64,000 nt of DNA, taken from Microbispora hainanensis (GTDB lineage Bacteria > Actinomycetota > Actinomycetes > Streptosporangiales > Streptosporangiaceae). Location of the stretch: the NCBI RefSeq assembly GCF_036186745.1, contig NZ_CP108086.1, positions 3,782,001 through 3,846,000 on the forward strand, written 5' to 3'. The notes beneath the pieces were generated by a model. It saw nothing but the letters and a program-made list of their open reading frames with translations. It did not search any database and was not told where the DNA came from. Shown here piece after piece: positions 1 to 7,234 of this stretch. Each line of letters opens with the position of its first letter. The stretch's first letter is position 1. Made by a program: the position numbers and the translations under genes.

Positions 1-8
1 TCGCCCGC

Positions 9-596
9 ATGTCAGAGCCCATGTCGCAGCCGATGTTGCAGACCGACCGCATCACGCTCGTGCCGCTGTCCGACGACCACCTTGAGCACGAGATCGAGCT
101 CGACGCCGATCCCGAGGTCATGCGCTACCTCACCGGCCGTGCGCGCACCCGCGAGGAGGTGGAGGCCCTCCACCGTCAGCGGCTCGACGTCGCGCACCGC
201 GCCGCCGGGCTCGGCTTCTGGGCCGGGTTCGTGGACGGGAAGTTCGTCGGCTGGTGGCTTCTGGAGCCGCCCGCGCGTGCCGACCAGGGCCCGGCCGACG
301 GACAGGCCGAGCTCGGATACCGGCTCCTGCGGCGCTACTGGCGCCAGGGCCTGGGCAGCGAGGGAGCCCGCGAGCTGCTTCGTTACGCGTTCGAAGACCT
401 CCGGCTCGACCGCGTCTTCGCCGAGACCATGGCGGTCAACGCCGCCTCCCGCGCGACGATGGCCGCGATCGGCATGCAGTACGTCCGTACGTTCCACATG
501 GACTGGGAGGAGCCGCTCCCCGGCAGCGAGCTCGGCGAGGTCGAGTATGCGATCACCCGGGAGCAGTGGCTCGTTTCCCGAACGGCCCCCGCCTGA
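9..596 (+). CDS. GNAT family N-acetyltransferase (RimJ/RimL type)
   Basis: A 195-residue single-domain acetyltransferase that probably transfers acetyl from acetyl-CoA to an amino group; the substrate is unknown. The acetyl-CoA pyrophosphate-binding loop is visible as RQGLGSEG around residues 112-119, followed by the usual helix (ARELLRYAF), and a C-terminal MDWEEPLP segment is common in this subfamily. The length is normal. It starts 8 bases inside the window, so an upstream start cannot be excluded; a second in-frame ATG lies four codons further on. It is followed 18 bases later by a hydrolase on the same strand, which seems to have its own promoter. Confidence 0.85.
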   Translation: MSEPMSQPMLQTDRITLVPLSDDHLEHEIELDADPEVMRYLTGRARTREEVEALHRQRLDVAHRAAGLGFWAGFVDGKFVGWWLLEPPARADQGPADGQAELGYRLLRRYWRQGLGSEGARELLRYAFEDLRLDRVFAETMAVNAASRATMAAIGMQYVRTFHMDWEEPLPGSELGEVEYAITREQWLVSRTAPA

Positions 597-614
597 TCTG
601 GCTAGGTTGACCAA

Positions 615-1406
615 ATGGACGTGGAGATCAGCGGCATACCAGTGCATTTCGCCGAGCACGGCGACGGCATGCCCGTTCTGGCGCTGCATGGAGCGGGAGT
701 GGACCACCGCGAGATGGCCGGCGCGCTGGAACCGGTCTTCCGCGACCTGCCCGGCTATCGGCGCGTCTACCCCGACCTGCCCGGCATGGGGCGCACTCCG
801 GTGGGGGACCGGCTCCGCGGCTCCGACGACGTCCTCGATCTCGTGCTCGGTCTGGTCGACGCCGTCGCCGGCGATCGGCCGTTCGCGGTCGTCGGCCACT
901 CGTTCGGCGGATATCTGGCCCGGGGCATCGCCGCCCGCCGTCCGGACCAGGTCGCGGGGCTGGCGCTGATCTGCCCGCTCGGCGAGGACACGCGTGACGT
1001 GCCCGCGCACGAGGTGCTGTACGCCTCGGCCGACGTGGCCGGGGTGCTGAGCCCGACCGAGCAGGCCCAGTTTCGTGACTACTTCGTGGTGCAGACGCCC
1101 GCCACGCTCGAACGGTTCCGGGAGCACGTGGCCCCGGCCCTGCCCCTCGTCGACCGGGACGGCCTCGGGCGGGTCTTCGAACAATGGCGGCTGAGCGACG
1201 TCTCCCCGTACGCCGGCCCGACCCTGATCATCGCCGGGCGCCAGGACTCCACCGTGGGGTACGCCGGCGCCTGGGAGCTGGTGGCGCGCTATCCGCATGC
1301 CACCTACGCCGTCCTCGACCGGGCCGGGCACGCGCTGCCGCACGAGCAGACCGGGCTGCTGGCCGCGCTCGTCGGCGAATGGCTCGACAGAGTGGCGATC
1401 CGTTAG
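615..1406 (+). CDS. alpha/beta hydrolase
   Basis: A 263-residue alpha/beta-hydrolase fold protein. The oxyanion-hole HGAG is at about residue 25, the nucleophile elbow GHSFGG places Ser96, and a C-terminal acid (GRQDS) and His (AGHALPHEQ) complete a Ser-Asp-His triad. The substrate cannot be told; the sequence looks like the broad esterase/hydrolase group. A TAGGTT -10-like hexamer (603-608) sits 6 bases before the ATG with no Shine-Dalgarno sequence, so the transcript is probably leaderless and independent of the acetyltransferase upstream. It is convergent with the regulator at 1440-2303. Confidence 0.85.
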   Translation: MDVEISGIPVHFAEHGDGMPVLALHGAGVDHREMAGALEPVFRDLPGYRRVYPDLPGMGRTPVGDRLRGSDDVLDLVLGLVDAVAGDRPFAVVGHSFGGYLARGIAARRPDQVAGLALICPLGEDTRDVPAHEVLYASADVAGVLSPTEQAQFRDYFVVQTPATLERFREHVAPALPLVDRDGLGRVFEQWRLSDVSPYAGPTLIIAGRQDSTVGYAGAWELVARYPHATYAVLDRAGHALPHEQTGLLAALVGEWLDRVAIR

Positions 1407-1439
1407 ACCATGCCGTTAGACCATGCCGGGAATCAGCGA

Positions 1440-2303
1440 TCATAAGCCCGAGACGGCGCAGAGGGCGCCGGGATGGCGGCCCGTGAGGCGGTCGAGCCTG
1501 GCGGCGGTGGCGTCGTCCGCGGGGAGATAGGCGATCAGGACCTGGCTGTCGTCGTCGGACAGGCCGAGGGTCTCGTAGGCCAGCCGTAGTTCGCCCGCCT
1601 CGGGATGCGCCAGCCGTTCGAGACCGGTGCGCCTGGGCGGGCCGGGCGGCGTCGCCAACCGGTCGGTGAAGGGCGCGCCGACGGCCAGGGTCAGCTCGTT
1701 GACGAGGTGCTCGACGTGCGGGTCCTCCCGGGAAATCCCCGGTTTCAGCGCGGCGAGCCGCTCGCCGGCGACCCGGTCCCACTCGGGGTACGCGGCCTTG
1801 GCCCGGGGGTCGGCGAAGACGTACCGCACCAGGTTGGCTGGCCGGCGGTCGAGCAACCCGATGGGGCCGGCAAGCAGCTCGTAGCCGTTCGTGTGGGCGA
1901 GCACGTCGCCGAGCCGGTTGACGACCACCGCCGGGGCGGGTTCGAGCCGGTCGAGCAGCGCCCGGACGGTGGGACGCACCGACTGCGCGGGCGGCCCCTG
2001 GCACGGGCCGACGAGCCGGCCGGCACCGTCGGCCGCCTTGAAATGGTGGAGCAGATGGAGGCGGTCGTCGGACGACAGGCGCAACGCGTCGGCGAGGGCG
2101 GCGAGCACGGGCACCGAGGGGTGACGGTCCCGCCCCTGCTCAAGCCGGGTGAGATATTCGACGCTGATCCCGGCCAGCGTGGCCAGCTCGGAACGGCGAA
2201 GGCCGGGGGTCCGGCGCCGGCCGCCGCCGGGCAGCCCGACCTCGGCGGGGGTGACCGCCTCACGGCGGGACCGCAGGAACTCTCCCAGGGTGTTGTCGCT
2301 CAC
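1440..2303 (-). CDS. MmyB-like XRE family transcriptional regulator
   Basis: A 287-residue regulator with an N-terminal helix-turn-helix (residues about 10-75; the LRRSELATLAGIS and YLTRLEQGRD segments are typical) and a C-terminal MmyB-type ligand-binding domain (LAHTNGYELLAGP, NLVRYVFADPRA). The domain is thought to bind a small hydrophobic ligand. The GTG start at 2303 is chosen because the HTH begins right after it. It is divergent from the short-chain dehydrogenase at 2442; this regulator/SDR arrangement is very common in actinomycetes, and the regulator probably controls that gene and itself from the 138-base gap. Confidence 0.9.
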   Translation of the reverse strand: MSDNTLGEFLRSRREAVTPAEVGLPGGGRRRTPGLRRSELATLAGISVEYLTRLEQGRDRHPSVPVLAALADALRLSSDDRLHLLHHFKAADGAGRLVGPCQGPPAQSVRPTVRALLDRLEPAPAVVVNRLGDVLAHTNGYELLAGPIGLLDRRPANLVRYVFADPRAKAAYPEWDRVAGERLAALKPGISREDPHVEHLVNELTLAVGAPFTDRLATPPGPPRRTGLERLAHPEAGELRLAYETLGLSDDDSQVLIAYLPADDATAARLDRLTGRHPGALCAVSGL

Positions 2304-2441
2304 GCTTCGCAGGCTACCGAGCGACCTCGCCTCCGATCGTGGCCCTGCGGGGGCCAGTCTCGGCCCGGCCTCCCTCGGGTGGTCCCCGTCACCGGATCCT
2401 CGGTGCTGTTCACGGTTGTCACTGACATGAGGAGCGCCGAC

Positions 2442-3197
2442 ATGGATCTGGGACTCACCGGCCGTACGGTCATCGTGACGGGGGCCTCCGGCGGCATCGG
2501 GCGGGAGATCGCCCGCGGGTTCGCCGCCGAAGGAGCCGACGTGGTGCTCACCTATCACCACGCGCAGGACGGTGCGGAACGGCTCGCCAAGGAGATCGGC
2601 GGACGCTCGCTCGTCGCGCCGTACGAGATGGACGACGACGAAGCGGCCCGCGGCCTGGTCGAGAGCGTGCTCGCGTGGTCGGGCCGGATCGACGTGCTGG
2701 TCAACAACGCCGTGCACTGGGGCGCCGACGAGCCGGAAGCGGACCTCCCGTTCGACGCCGTGCCCGACGTGAGGTGGCAGAAGGTGATCCGGGTCAACGT
2801 CGAGGGCGCGCTGCGGCTCAGCCGGGCGGTCGTCCCGTCGATGCGGGAGCGCGGATGGGGCCGGATGGTGCACATCTCGTCGAGCATCGCGGTCGACGGC
2901 ATGCCCGGCGGGGAGTTCTACGGGGCGGCCAAGGCGGCGCTGCATGGTTTCAGCAGGTCCGCCGCGTTCGGGTTGGGGAAGGCCGGCGACATCCTGTCCA
3001 ACGTCGTCATGCCCGGCTTCACCAGGACCGAGACGAACGCCGAGATGGCCGAGCAATGGGGCGGGCACTACAGCGCGCGGGCTCCGATCGGCCGCCTGCT
3101 CGACGCCGCCGAGGTCGCGAACGCCGTCGTCTATCTGGGCTCGGCCGCCAACACCGGCATCACCGGACAGGCGATCAAAGTGACCGGCGGGGCCTGA
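2442..3197 (+). CDS. SDR family NAD(P)-dependent oxidoreductase (FabG-like)
   Basis: A 251-residue classical short-chain dehydrogenase/reductase. Visible are the cofactor motif TGASGGIG near residue 13, the NNA motif (LVNNAVHWG), the catalytic Ser in HISSS and the YxxxK motif in FYGAAKAAL, and the C-terminal GITGQAIKVTGG typical of FabG-like enzymes. The substrate is unknown. The ATG at 2442 is preferred over that at 2427 because AGGAG lies 8 bases upstream of it. It is divergently paired with the MmyB-like regulator. The last 58 bases recur as a degenerate copy at 4787-4844. Confidence 0.9.
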   Translation: MDLGLTGRTVIVTGASGGIGREIARGFAAEGADVVLTYHHAQDGAERLAKEIGGRSLVAPYEMDDDEAARGLVESVLAWSGRIDVLVNNAVHWGADEPEADLPFDAVPDVRWQKVIRVNVEGALRLSRAVVPSMRERGWGRMVHISSSIAVDGMPGGEFYGAAKAALHGFSRSAAFGLGKAGDILSNVVMPGFTRTETNAEMAEQWGGHYSARAPIGRLLDAAEVANAVVYLGSAANTGITGQAIKVTGGA

Positions 3198-3315
3198 CAC
3201 CTGTTCGCTGTGACGACCCGATGCGAGCCCGCGCCGTAGCCGCCGGCTGGTCTGGGCCGGACGGCCTGCGGGCCCGCACGACTCGGGCCGCGGTTACGCA
3301 CCGCCAGAGGTGGTT

Positions 3316-3597
3316 CTACTGGCGCATGAGCAGGAAGGTGTGCTGGCCCTCCGCACCGATCTCGGCGTCGAGCGTCTTGTCGTCGAGCGAGGGCGCCACC
3401 TCCGCCTCGACGAAGACCCGGGTGTCCGCCTTCTCGATCACCTGGTCGCCGGCCTGCGGCGCGCTCACCAGAGACAGTTCGAGGGAGGCTTCCGGGCCGG
3501 GCCTCGCCGCCAGTCGCAGGCCCGCCTCATCAGGGATGTTGTCACCGGCCGTCAGATCACGAATCGCCATGACGGCGTTGTCGGTCAGCGTCAGCAT
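3316..3597 (-). CDS. HesB/IscA-like protein without cysteines
   Basis: A 93-residue protein with the HesB/IscA-type fold pattern: an N-terminal LTLTDNAVMAIRDL helix, then AGLRLAARPG and a core ending in VEAEVAPSLDDKTLDAE. Real A-type Fe-S carriers need three cysteines (one central, CxC at the end); this sequence contains none, so it cannot hold a cluster in the usual way. Homologues of this cysteine-free type are common in actinomycetes. AAGGAG lies 8 bases upstream of the ATG. The function is unknown; it is transcribed alone, with an 8-bp GC-rich hairpin at 3637-3656 upstream. Confidence 0.75.
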   Translation of the reverse strand: MLTLTDNAVMAIRDLTAGDNIPDEAGLRLAARPGPEASLELSLVSAPQAGDQVIEKADTRVFVEAEVAPSLDDKTLDAEIGAEGQHTFLLMRQ

Positions 3598-3840
3598 TGA
3601 CTTGCTCCTTCACGAATGGGGGCGGATTTTCCGTACGGCCGGAGAAACCTCCGGCCCCATGTGGTCGGGACGGCCCGACGGCGCGTGCGCGACGCCGGCC
3701 ACTCCGACCTCGTTACGCCGTACCCCCGATCCGGGGACGAAACCGCGTAGCGCTCCGGCCGTGCGCGTCCTGGCGATCACTGTCCTGATAACTGCCGCCC
3801 ATCGGTCCTCTTGCCGTGGCTTGTTCTCACGGTGTCCTGA

Positions 3841-4125
3841 GTGTGGCAACAGCGCACAGGACGCTACATATGCAAAGCTATTTACTTGTTTTTCTACGAG
3901 CTCACCGAGTGGGGCCACGACCTGGAGCCGATCCTCGTGCACCTGAGCCGATGGGGCCGGCAGTCCCTGCTGCGGGAGACGACGACGCCCCTCGGGATCG
4001 ATTCGGCCGGTCTCAAGGCCCTGGTGATCGACGGGACCCCGCCCGTCCGGCTCGGGGAGCGGCTGAAGACCACCGGCGATCGCGCTGTCCTCCAGCGGCT
4101 GCTCGACGCCATCGCGACAGAGTGA
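3841..4125 (+). pseudogene. remnant of an HxlR-type regulator with SCP2-like tail
   Basis: The segment from about 3888 encodes YELTEWGHDLEPILVHLSRW, the distinctive winged-helix end of HxlR-family regulators, then LGIDSA and a stretch (LKALVIDGTPPVRLGERL, then GDRAVLQRLLDAI) that resembles the end of the SCP2-type domain these regulators often carry. The helix-turn-helix before it and the middle of the SCP2 domain are missing, so both an N-terminal truncation and an internal deletion are inferred. The upstream 40 bases are unusually AT-rich. An ATG at 3841 opens a frame of 94 codons, so a short product is possible, but it should not bind DNA normally. Confidence 0.55.
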
Positions 4126-4143
4126 CCGAAGGGGAGATCGCAC

Positions 4144-4650
4144 ATGAGCTCGTCACCGGAATCGAGTGAGGTCGAGACCCTCCTCGGCTACCTGAACTGG
4201 AAGCGGCGGCACGTCCTCGACATCCTCGACGGCCTGGACGAGGCCGACCTCCGGCGTCCTGTCCTTCCGTCGGCCTGGACCCCGGTCGGCCTCGTCCACC
4301 ACCTCGCCCTCGACGTCGAGCGCTTCTGGTTCCGCGCGGTCTTCGGCGGCGACCCCGAAGCGGTGGCCTCGTTCGCCACCTCGGCCGACGCGTGGCAGGT
4401 GGCCGGCGACCGGCCCGCCTCGGAGGTGTTCGACCTCTACCGCGAGGAGACGGCGCGCGCCGACAAGGTGATCGCCTCCAGGGGTCTGGACCAGGCGCCG
4501 CGCTGGTGGCCGGACTTCCGCGACGACCGGCCGCCGCGCGACCTGCGTTCGGCGATCCTCCACGTCATCGTCGAGACGGCGACCCATGCCGGCCATCTCG
4601 ACGCCGTACGCGAGCTGATCGACGGCAAACAGTTCCTCGTCCTCGACTGA
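4144..4650 (+). CDS. DinB family protein (DUF664)
   Basis: A 168-residue four-helix DinB/DUF664 protein. The fold usually carries a metal held by three histidines; here candidates are the HH of GLVHHLALDVE (about residue 55) and the HAGHLDAVREL motif near the C-terminus. Many relatives act as thiol transferases or mycothiol-dependent enzymes, but the substrate here is unknown. GGGGAG lies 9 bases before the ATG. It begins 18 bases after the decayed HxlR remnant, with which it may once have formed an operon. Two bases after its stop starts a copied fragment of the gene at 5785. Confidence 0.85.
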   Translation: MSSSPESSEVETLLGYLNWKRRHVLDILDGLDEADLRRPVLPSAWTPVGLVHHLALDVERFWFRAVFGGDPEAVASFATSADAWQVAGDRPASEVFDLYREETARADKVIASRGLDQAPRWWPDFRDDRPPRDLRSAILHVIVETATHAGHLDAVRELIDGKQFLVLD

Positions 4651-4651
4651 G

Positions 4652-4754
4652 TCAGGAGCCGGGGCAGCGGTAGGCGGCGTGGCGGTTGGGGGAGCAGCAC
4701 ACCACGCCGCATGTGAGGAACCGGCCGCCGGTCAGCCAGATGCCCCACTGCACG
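4652..4754 (-). pseudogene. 3'-end copy of the 5785-6204 gene
   Basis: These 103 bases match 5785-5887 at about 100 of 103 positions, including the stop codon, and encode the last 34 or so residues of the 139-residue protein (WLTGGRFLTCGVVCC pattern). Nothing upstream continues the frame, so it is a broken copy. It forms the first part of a three-part mosaic with 4754-4793 and 4787-4844. Confidence 0.85.
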
Positions 4755-4786
4755 GGCCACTACCCGCGCCCGGCAGTGCGCCTGGT

Positions 4787-4844
4787 CTCGGCCGCCAACA
4801 CCGGCATCACCGCACAGGCCATCAAGGTGACCGGCGGCGCCTGA
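4787..4844 (+). pseudogene. 3'-end copy of the SDR gene at 2442-3197
   Basis: The segment encodes SAANTGITAQAIKVTGGA followed by a stop, matching the last residues of the upstream SDR with one replacement (G to A). It has no start and is joined in front to unrelated sequence. The degree of divergence (4 of 58 bases) is greater than in the neighbouring fragment at 4652-4754, so either the source was a paralogue or the copy is older. Confidence 0.75.
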
Positions 4845-4880
4845 TCGGATCGACAACCCCGGAGTACGCCGTGCGGGTCC

Positions 4881-4924
4881 AAGTACTTCGCGTACTTGAC
4901 GTACGTTTCTCTCGATCCGATATT
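4881..4924 (+). promoter_or_regulatory. promoter and phased GTAC operator of the TA operon
   Basis: TTGACG (4896-4901) and GATATT (4919-4924) with a 17-base spacer form a good sigma-70-like promoter 25 bases before the antitoxin start. Overlapping the -35 box, the palindrome arms AAGTAC (4881-4886) and GTACTT (4892-4897) are separated by 5 bases, and GTAC recurs at 4883, 4892 and 4901, exactly 9 bases apart. This fits autorepression by the antitoxin or toxin-antitoxin complex, which is the rule for type II modules. Confidence 0.6.
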
Positions 4925-4948
4925 GGCAGTGGGACGAGAGGAAGTGGC

Positions 4949-5362
4949 ATGGGAGTGCATTTCGCCAGCTACACGGAGGCCAGAGCCAAGCTCAAGGAGC
5001 TCCTCGACGCTGCTGAGCGGGGTCGGAGTGCGACCGTTCGCCGCGACGACCGGACCGCCGCTGTAGTAGACGGCGAGCGCTTGCGATACTTCCTGGCTCG
5101 AATCTGCCCATCCAACGCCCAGGTAGTGGCCGAGGATGGTGGATGGTCGGTCTTCATTCCAGGGCTGCCGGTCGCCGCGGACGGGCGGACGTTCGACGAG
5201 GCCATCGACGAGATGATCGACGCGCTTCGAGAGTACGCCGAGGATTGGCAGGACCACCTGTTGGACGCGGTCAACCACCGCGACAACTGGGGGCTGGTGC
5301 AGATGATCTGCCTGAGCAGCGACGACCAGCTACGGGAGTGGCTGATAGGGGCGGCTCAATGA
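4949..5362 (+). CDS. type II antitoxin, Phd/YefM-like with HicB-like tail
   Basis: A 137-residue protein. The first 50 residues (ASYTEARAKLKELLDAAERG, then VRRDDRTAAVVDGERL) follow the prevent-host-death/YefM antitoxin pattern, which binds operator DNA. The part from about residue 55 (VVAEDGGWSVFIPGLPVAADGRTFDEAIDEM) resembles HicB-like domains that bind toxins. GAGAGGAAG lies 6 bases upstream of the ATG. It overlaps the next gene by ATGA, so translation is coupled. It is the likely repressor of the promoter at 4881-4924. Confidence 0.75.
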   Translation: MGVHFASYTEARAKLKELLDAAERGRSATVRRDDRTAAVVDGERLRYFLARICPSNAQVVAEDGGWSVFIPGLPVAADGRTFDEAIDEMIDALREYAEDWQDHLLDAVNHRDNWGLVQMICLSSDDQLREWLIGAAQ

Positions 5363-5778
5363 CGTGGCCGCAGCCGACCCGGGAAGATCACGAGCGTTTC
5401 TGCAAGAGCGAAGGCTGGCGGCGAATCCGGGACGCCAGGGGACGGACGGGCACGCACCACGTGACGTACGAGTTCGACCTCCCTACGGGCGGCATCCTGC
5501 GGACGCGAATTTCACATCCACCTGACCGCTATGGGCCCAGCCTTTGGGCTCATATCCTGCGAGACCAGCTCCAGGTCTCCGAGGAGGAGTTCTGGGGCTG
5601 CGTCCGGGACGGGATCGTGCCTGACCGGGGAGGCCGTCAAGCGCCGGCTGAGGCGCTGCCCGCAGACCTGGTCTATCTCCTCATCCATCGAGTCGGGCTG
5701 ACCGAAGCCGAGGTCGGCCGCATGTCGCGAGATGAGGCGCTTGCTCGTCTTCAGATCTTCTGGTCGGAAGGCTCGTAG
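5359..5778 (+). CDS. toxin partner of the Phd-like antitoxin (cytotoxic translational repressor type)
   Basis: A 139-residue protein of a family usually described as cytotoxic translational repressor of a toxin-antitoxin system. The N-terminal part (REDHERFCKSEGWRRIRDAR, then THHVTYEFDLPTGGILRTRI) with conserved HH and R residues resembles HicA/RelE-sized RNA-targeting toxins; the C-terminal part (LPADLVYLLIHRVGLTEAEV) is helical. That it cleaves or blocks mRNA is an inference from family naming. It shares a 4-base ATGA overlap with the antitoxin, the usual order for type II modules. Confidence 0.7.
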   Translation: MTWPQPTREDHERFCKSEGWRRIRDARGRTGTHHVTYEFDLPTGGILRTRISHPPDRYGPSLWAHILRDQLQVSEEEFWGCVRDGIVPDRGGRQAPAEALPADLVYLLIHRVGLTEAEVGRMSRDEALARLQIFWSEGS

Positions 5779-5784
5779 GCCGGT

Positions 5785-6204
5785 TCAGGAGGTGGGGCAG
5801 CGGTAGGCGGCGTGGCGGTTGGGGGAGCAGCACACCACGCCGCAGGTGAGGAACCGGCCGCCGGTCAGCCAGATGCCCCACTGCACGTCGACGCCGCCGG
5901 TGAGTGCCTCGCGGGCGTTGCGCAGCCGTACGTCGAGCCCGATGCGGGCCTCGTCGGCCGGGCGGAGGAAGGAGCTCTCCATCGCCCGGTAGCGCTCCGC
6001 CAGCCACGTGAGCGCGTCGTCGGGAGTGGCCGCAGAGGCGTCGATCCGGCGGGCCGGCTTCAGCAGCCAGTCGCACGTACGCATCGGCGGCAGCGGGGAG
6101 CTCGTGAACGGACCGGGGTCGGCGGGCGGCAGCGGCGGTCGCCGCTCGGCCTCGTTGCGCAGCTCTTCCCCGATGCCGCTCCACACGTAGCAGTGCAGGT
6201 GCAT
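5785..6204 (-). CDS. conserved hypothetical protein
   Basis: A 139-residue protein without a recognised domain. Trp/Cys-rich motifs near the end (VQWGIWLTGGRFLTCGVVCC, then PNRHAAYRCP) have three cysteines that could bind metal. It seems to be the last gene of a minus-strand group (7079 to 5785) that includes a DUF397 protein and lies opposite an XRE regulator. The ATG at 6204 has no strong Shine-Dalgarno sequence. The 3' end exists as a second, truncated copy at 4652-4754. Confidence 0.6.
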   Translation of the reverse strand: MHLHCYVWSGIGEELRNEAERRPPLPPADPGPFTSSPLPPMRTCDWLLKPARRIDASAATPDDALTWLAERYRAMESSFLRPADEARIGLDVRLRNAREALTGGVDVQWGIWLTGGRFLTCGVVCCSPNRHAAYRCPTS

Positions 6205-6265
6205 GACGCTCCGTACAGTGGGGGTGGCCCCTGCCTGGTGCGAGCGGGCAGGGGCCGCCGTGCTC

Positions 6266-6478
6266 CTACAGTGTGGTCAGGCCGGCCGCGCGAAGCTCGG
6301 CACCGGTGAACCGGAGAGTCCCGGCATCCGGGTTCTTGCTGTCACGCAGGGCGAAGGCGTCCGCCTCGCCCGGAATCGGGGCCAGCTCGACGCAGGACTC
6401 CATGTCCTCCTCCTGCTGGTTGCCGCCGCACAGCCGCCGGAAGCGCACTCCGGCGAGGTCGCGGTCGTACAGGTCCAT
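6266..6478 (-). CDS. DUF397 domain protein
   Basis: A 70-residue DUF397 protein. The ESCVELAPIPGEADAFALRDSKNPDAG stretch (about residues 27-53) and the LRFTGAEL end are the family signature. DUF397 proteins are nearly always encoded beside XRE regulators in actinomycetes (as in the WhiJ/AbaA systems) and are thought to modulate them; the matching XRE gene is likely that at 7235. GGAAGGAGC lies just upstream of the ATG. Confidence 0.85.
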   Translation of the reverse strand: MDLYDRDLAGVRFRRLCGGNQQEEDMESCVELAPIPGEADAFALRDSKNPDAGTLRFTGAELRAAGLTTL

Positions 6479-6546
6479 CGGGCTCCTTCCTGTTGGTGGT
6501 CCCGCCCCGGCTGGTTCGCCGGGCGGGCGTCCTCGTTGGGCCCGCC

Positions 6547-6606
6547 TTCACCGGGCCTGTCTTTATCGGGCTCGGCTTAATCGGGCTCGGCTTCATCGGG
6601 CGCGGC
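6547..6606. repeat. four tandem degenerate 15-base units
   Basis: Four 15-base units start at 6547, 6562, 6577 and 6592 with the consensus TTYATCGGGCTCGGC; the second and third differ at one base. They lie between the DUF397 start and the end of the 97-residue gene, whose last codons are in the fourth unit. On the minus strand the array reads as repeated KPSPI in a frame with no gene. Confidence 0.7.
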
Positions 6607-6886
6607 CGAGCAGCACGTCCAGCCACACCCGGCGCGCCCGCGCGTCCGGCAGGCGATCGGTCTCGCGGACTTCCGGCGTTCTGTTGGTCCGGTCCGTACG
6701 GCGGACGAACAGCAGCCCGCCAGAAGCGCACAGCTCGTACGCCAGCGGCGAGCAGTGGTCGCAGGTGTGGGCCACGACCCGGACCCGGGCAGTGCGCCTG
6801 GTCTCAGCCATCCGCCGCAGCACGACCCGCCCCGGCTGCTCGGGCGCCAGGTGCAGCCCGGGACAGTCGTCAAGAAGCCGAGGCAA
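6593..6886 (-). CDS. small hypothetical protein of the DUF397/XRE module
   Basis: A frame of 97 codons with no known domain. It has a CDHC pair and a third cysteine (HTCDHCSPLAYELCASGG) that could form a metal site, and a basic C-terminal part. The start is uncertain: TTG at 6886 overlaps the previous gene by 17 bases, which suggests coupling, but an ATG at codon 26 is possible. Its middle (6769-6809) is one source of the mosaic at 4652-4844. Confidence 0.5.
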   Translation of the reverse strand: MPRLLDDCPGLHLAPEQPGRVVLRRMAETRRTARVRVVAHTCDHCSPLAYELCASGGLLFVRRTDRTNRTPEVRETDRLPDARARRVWLDVLLGRAR

Positions 6887-7079
6887 GGGCGGCCAGGCTC
6901 TCCTGCTCGGCGATGACCCGGCAGAGCTCGGTCAGGCCGTCGCCGTCGACGGTCCGGGCGGCCCCCGCCTCTTCGGCTGCGGTGGGGAATGGCCGCTCGC
7001 GAGTCGCCCACAGCCGTCCACGATCGCTCGTCATCACCCGCCAGCCCTCGGTCGGCGTGGTGCCCTTCCGGTCTGTCAC
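6870..7079 (-). CDS. small hypothetical protein of the DUF397/XRE module
   Basis: Up to 69 residues; the likely product begins at ATG 7034 (MTSDRGRLWATRERPF, 54 residues) with an alternative GTG at 7079. It is a helical, acidic protein (AAEEAGAARTVDGDGLTEL) without a recognised domain. It is the first gene of the minus-strand group opposite the XRE regulator at 7235, and overlaps the next gene by 17 bases. Its function is unknown; the position suggests it belongs to the same regulatory system. Confidence 0.5.
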   Translation of the reverse strand: MTDRKGTTPTEGWRVMTSDRGRLWATRERPFPTAAEEAGAARTVDGDGLTELCRVIAEQESLAALASAS

Positions 7080-7234
7080 AGCTCGGACCTCGATTCCTGA
7101 ATTCTTGTAGGGCCTGGACTCCGTTCCGTTTCACCTGCTATGACAGCGCTGCGTAACCCTTCCGGCACAGGTGCGGATGAGGGAAACTGAGGGCGCCCAG
7201 GGATCACCCCCGGATCCGAGCGAAGGGGCAGGCG

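Larger units (their letters stand above)
4652..4844. repeat. mosaic of three copied gene ends
   Basis: Three segments with separate sources abut here. 4652-4754 copies 5785-5887; 4754-4793 copies about 6769-6809, inside the small gene at 6593-6886 (shared core GCAGTGCGCCTGGTCTC); 4787-4844 copies 3140-3197, the end of the SDR gene, at 54 of 58 positions. All three sources lie within 3 kb. The joints overlap by a few bases, which suggests short-homology recombination. No terminal repeats or transposase are visible. Confidence 0.8.

Noticed and set aside
1605-2441. Long N-terminal extension of the SDR
   Set aside because: It overlaps the opposite regulator gene and has no domain; the Shine-Dalgarno sequence supports 2442.
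6547-6606. CRISPR-like array
   Set aside because: Units are 15 bases, directly adjacent, without spacers; it is a simple tandem repeat. No CRISPR array or cas gene was seen anywhere.
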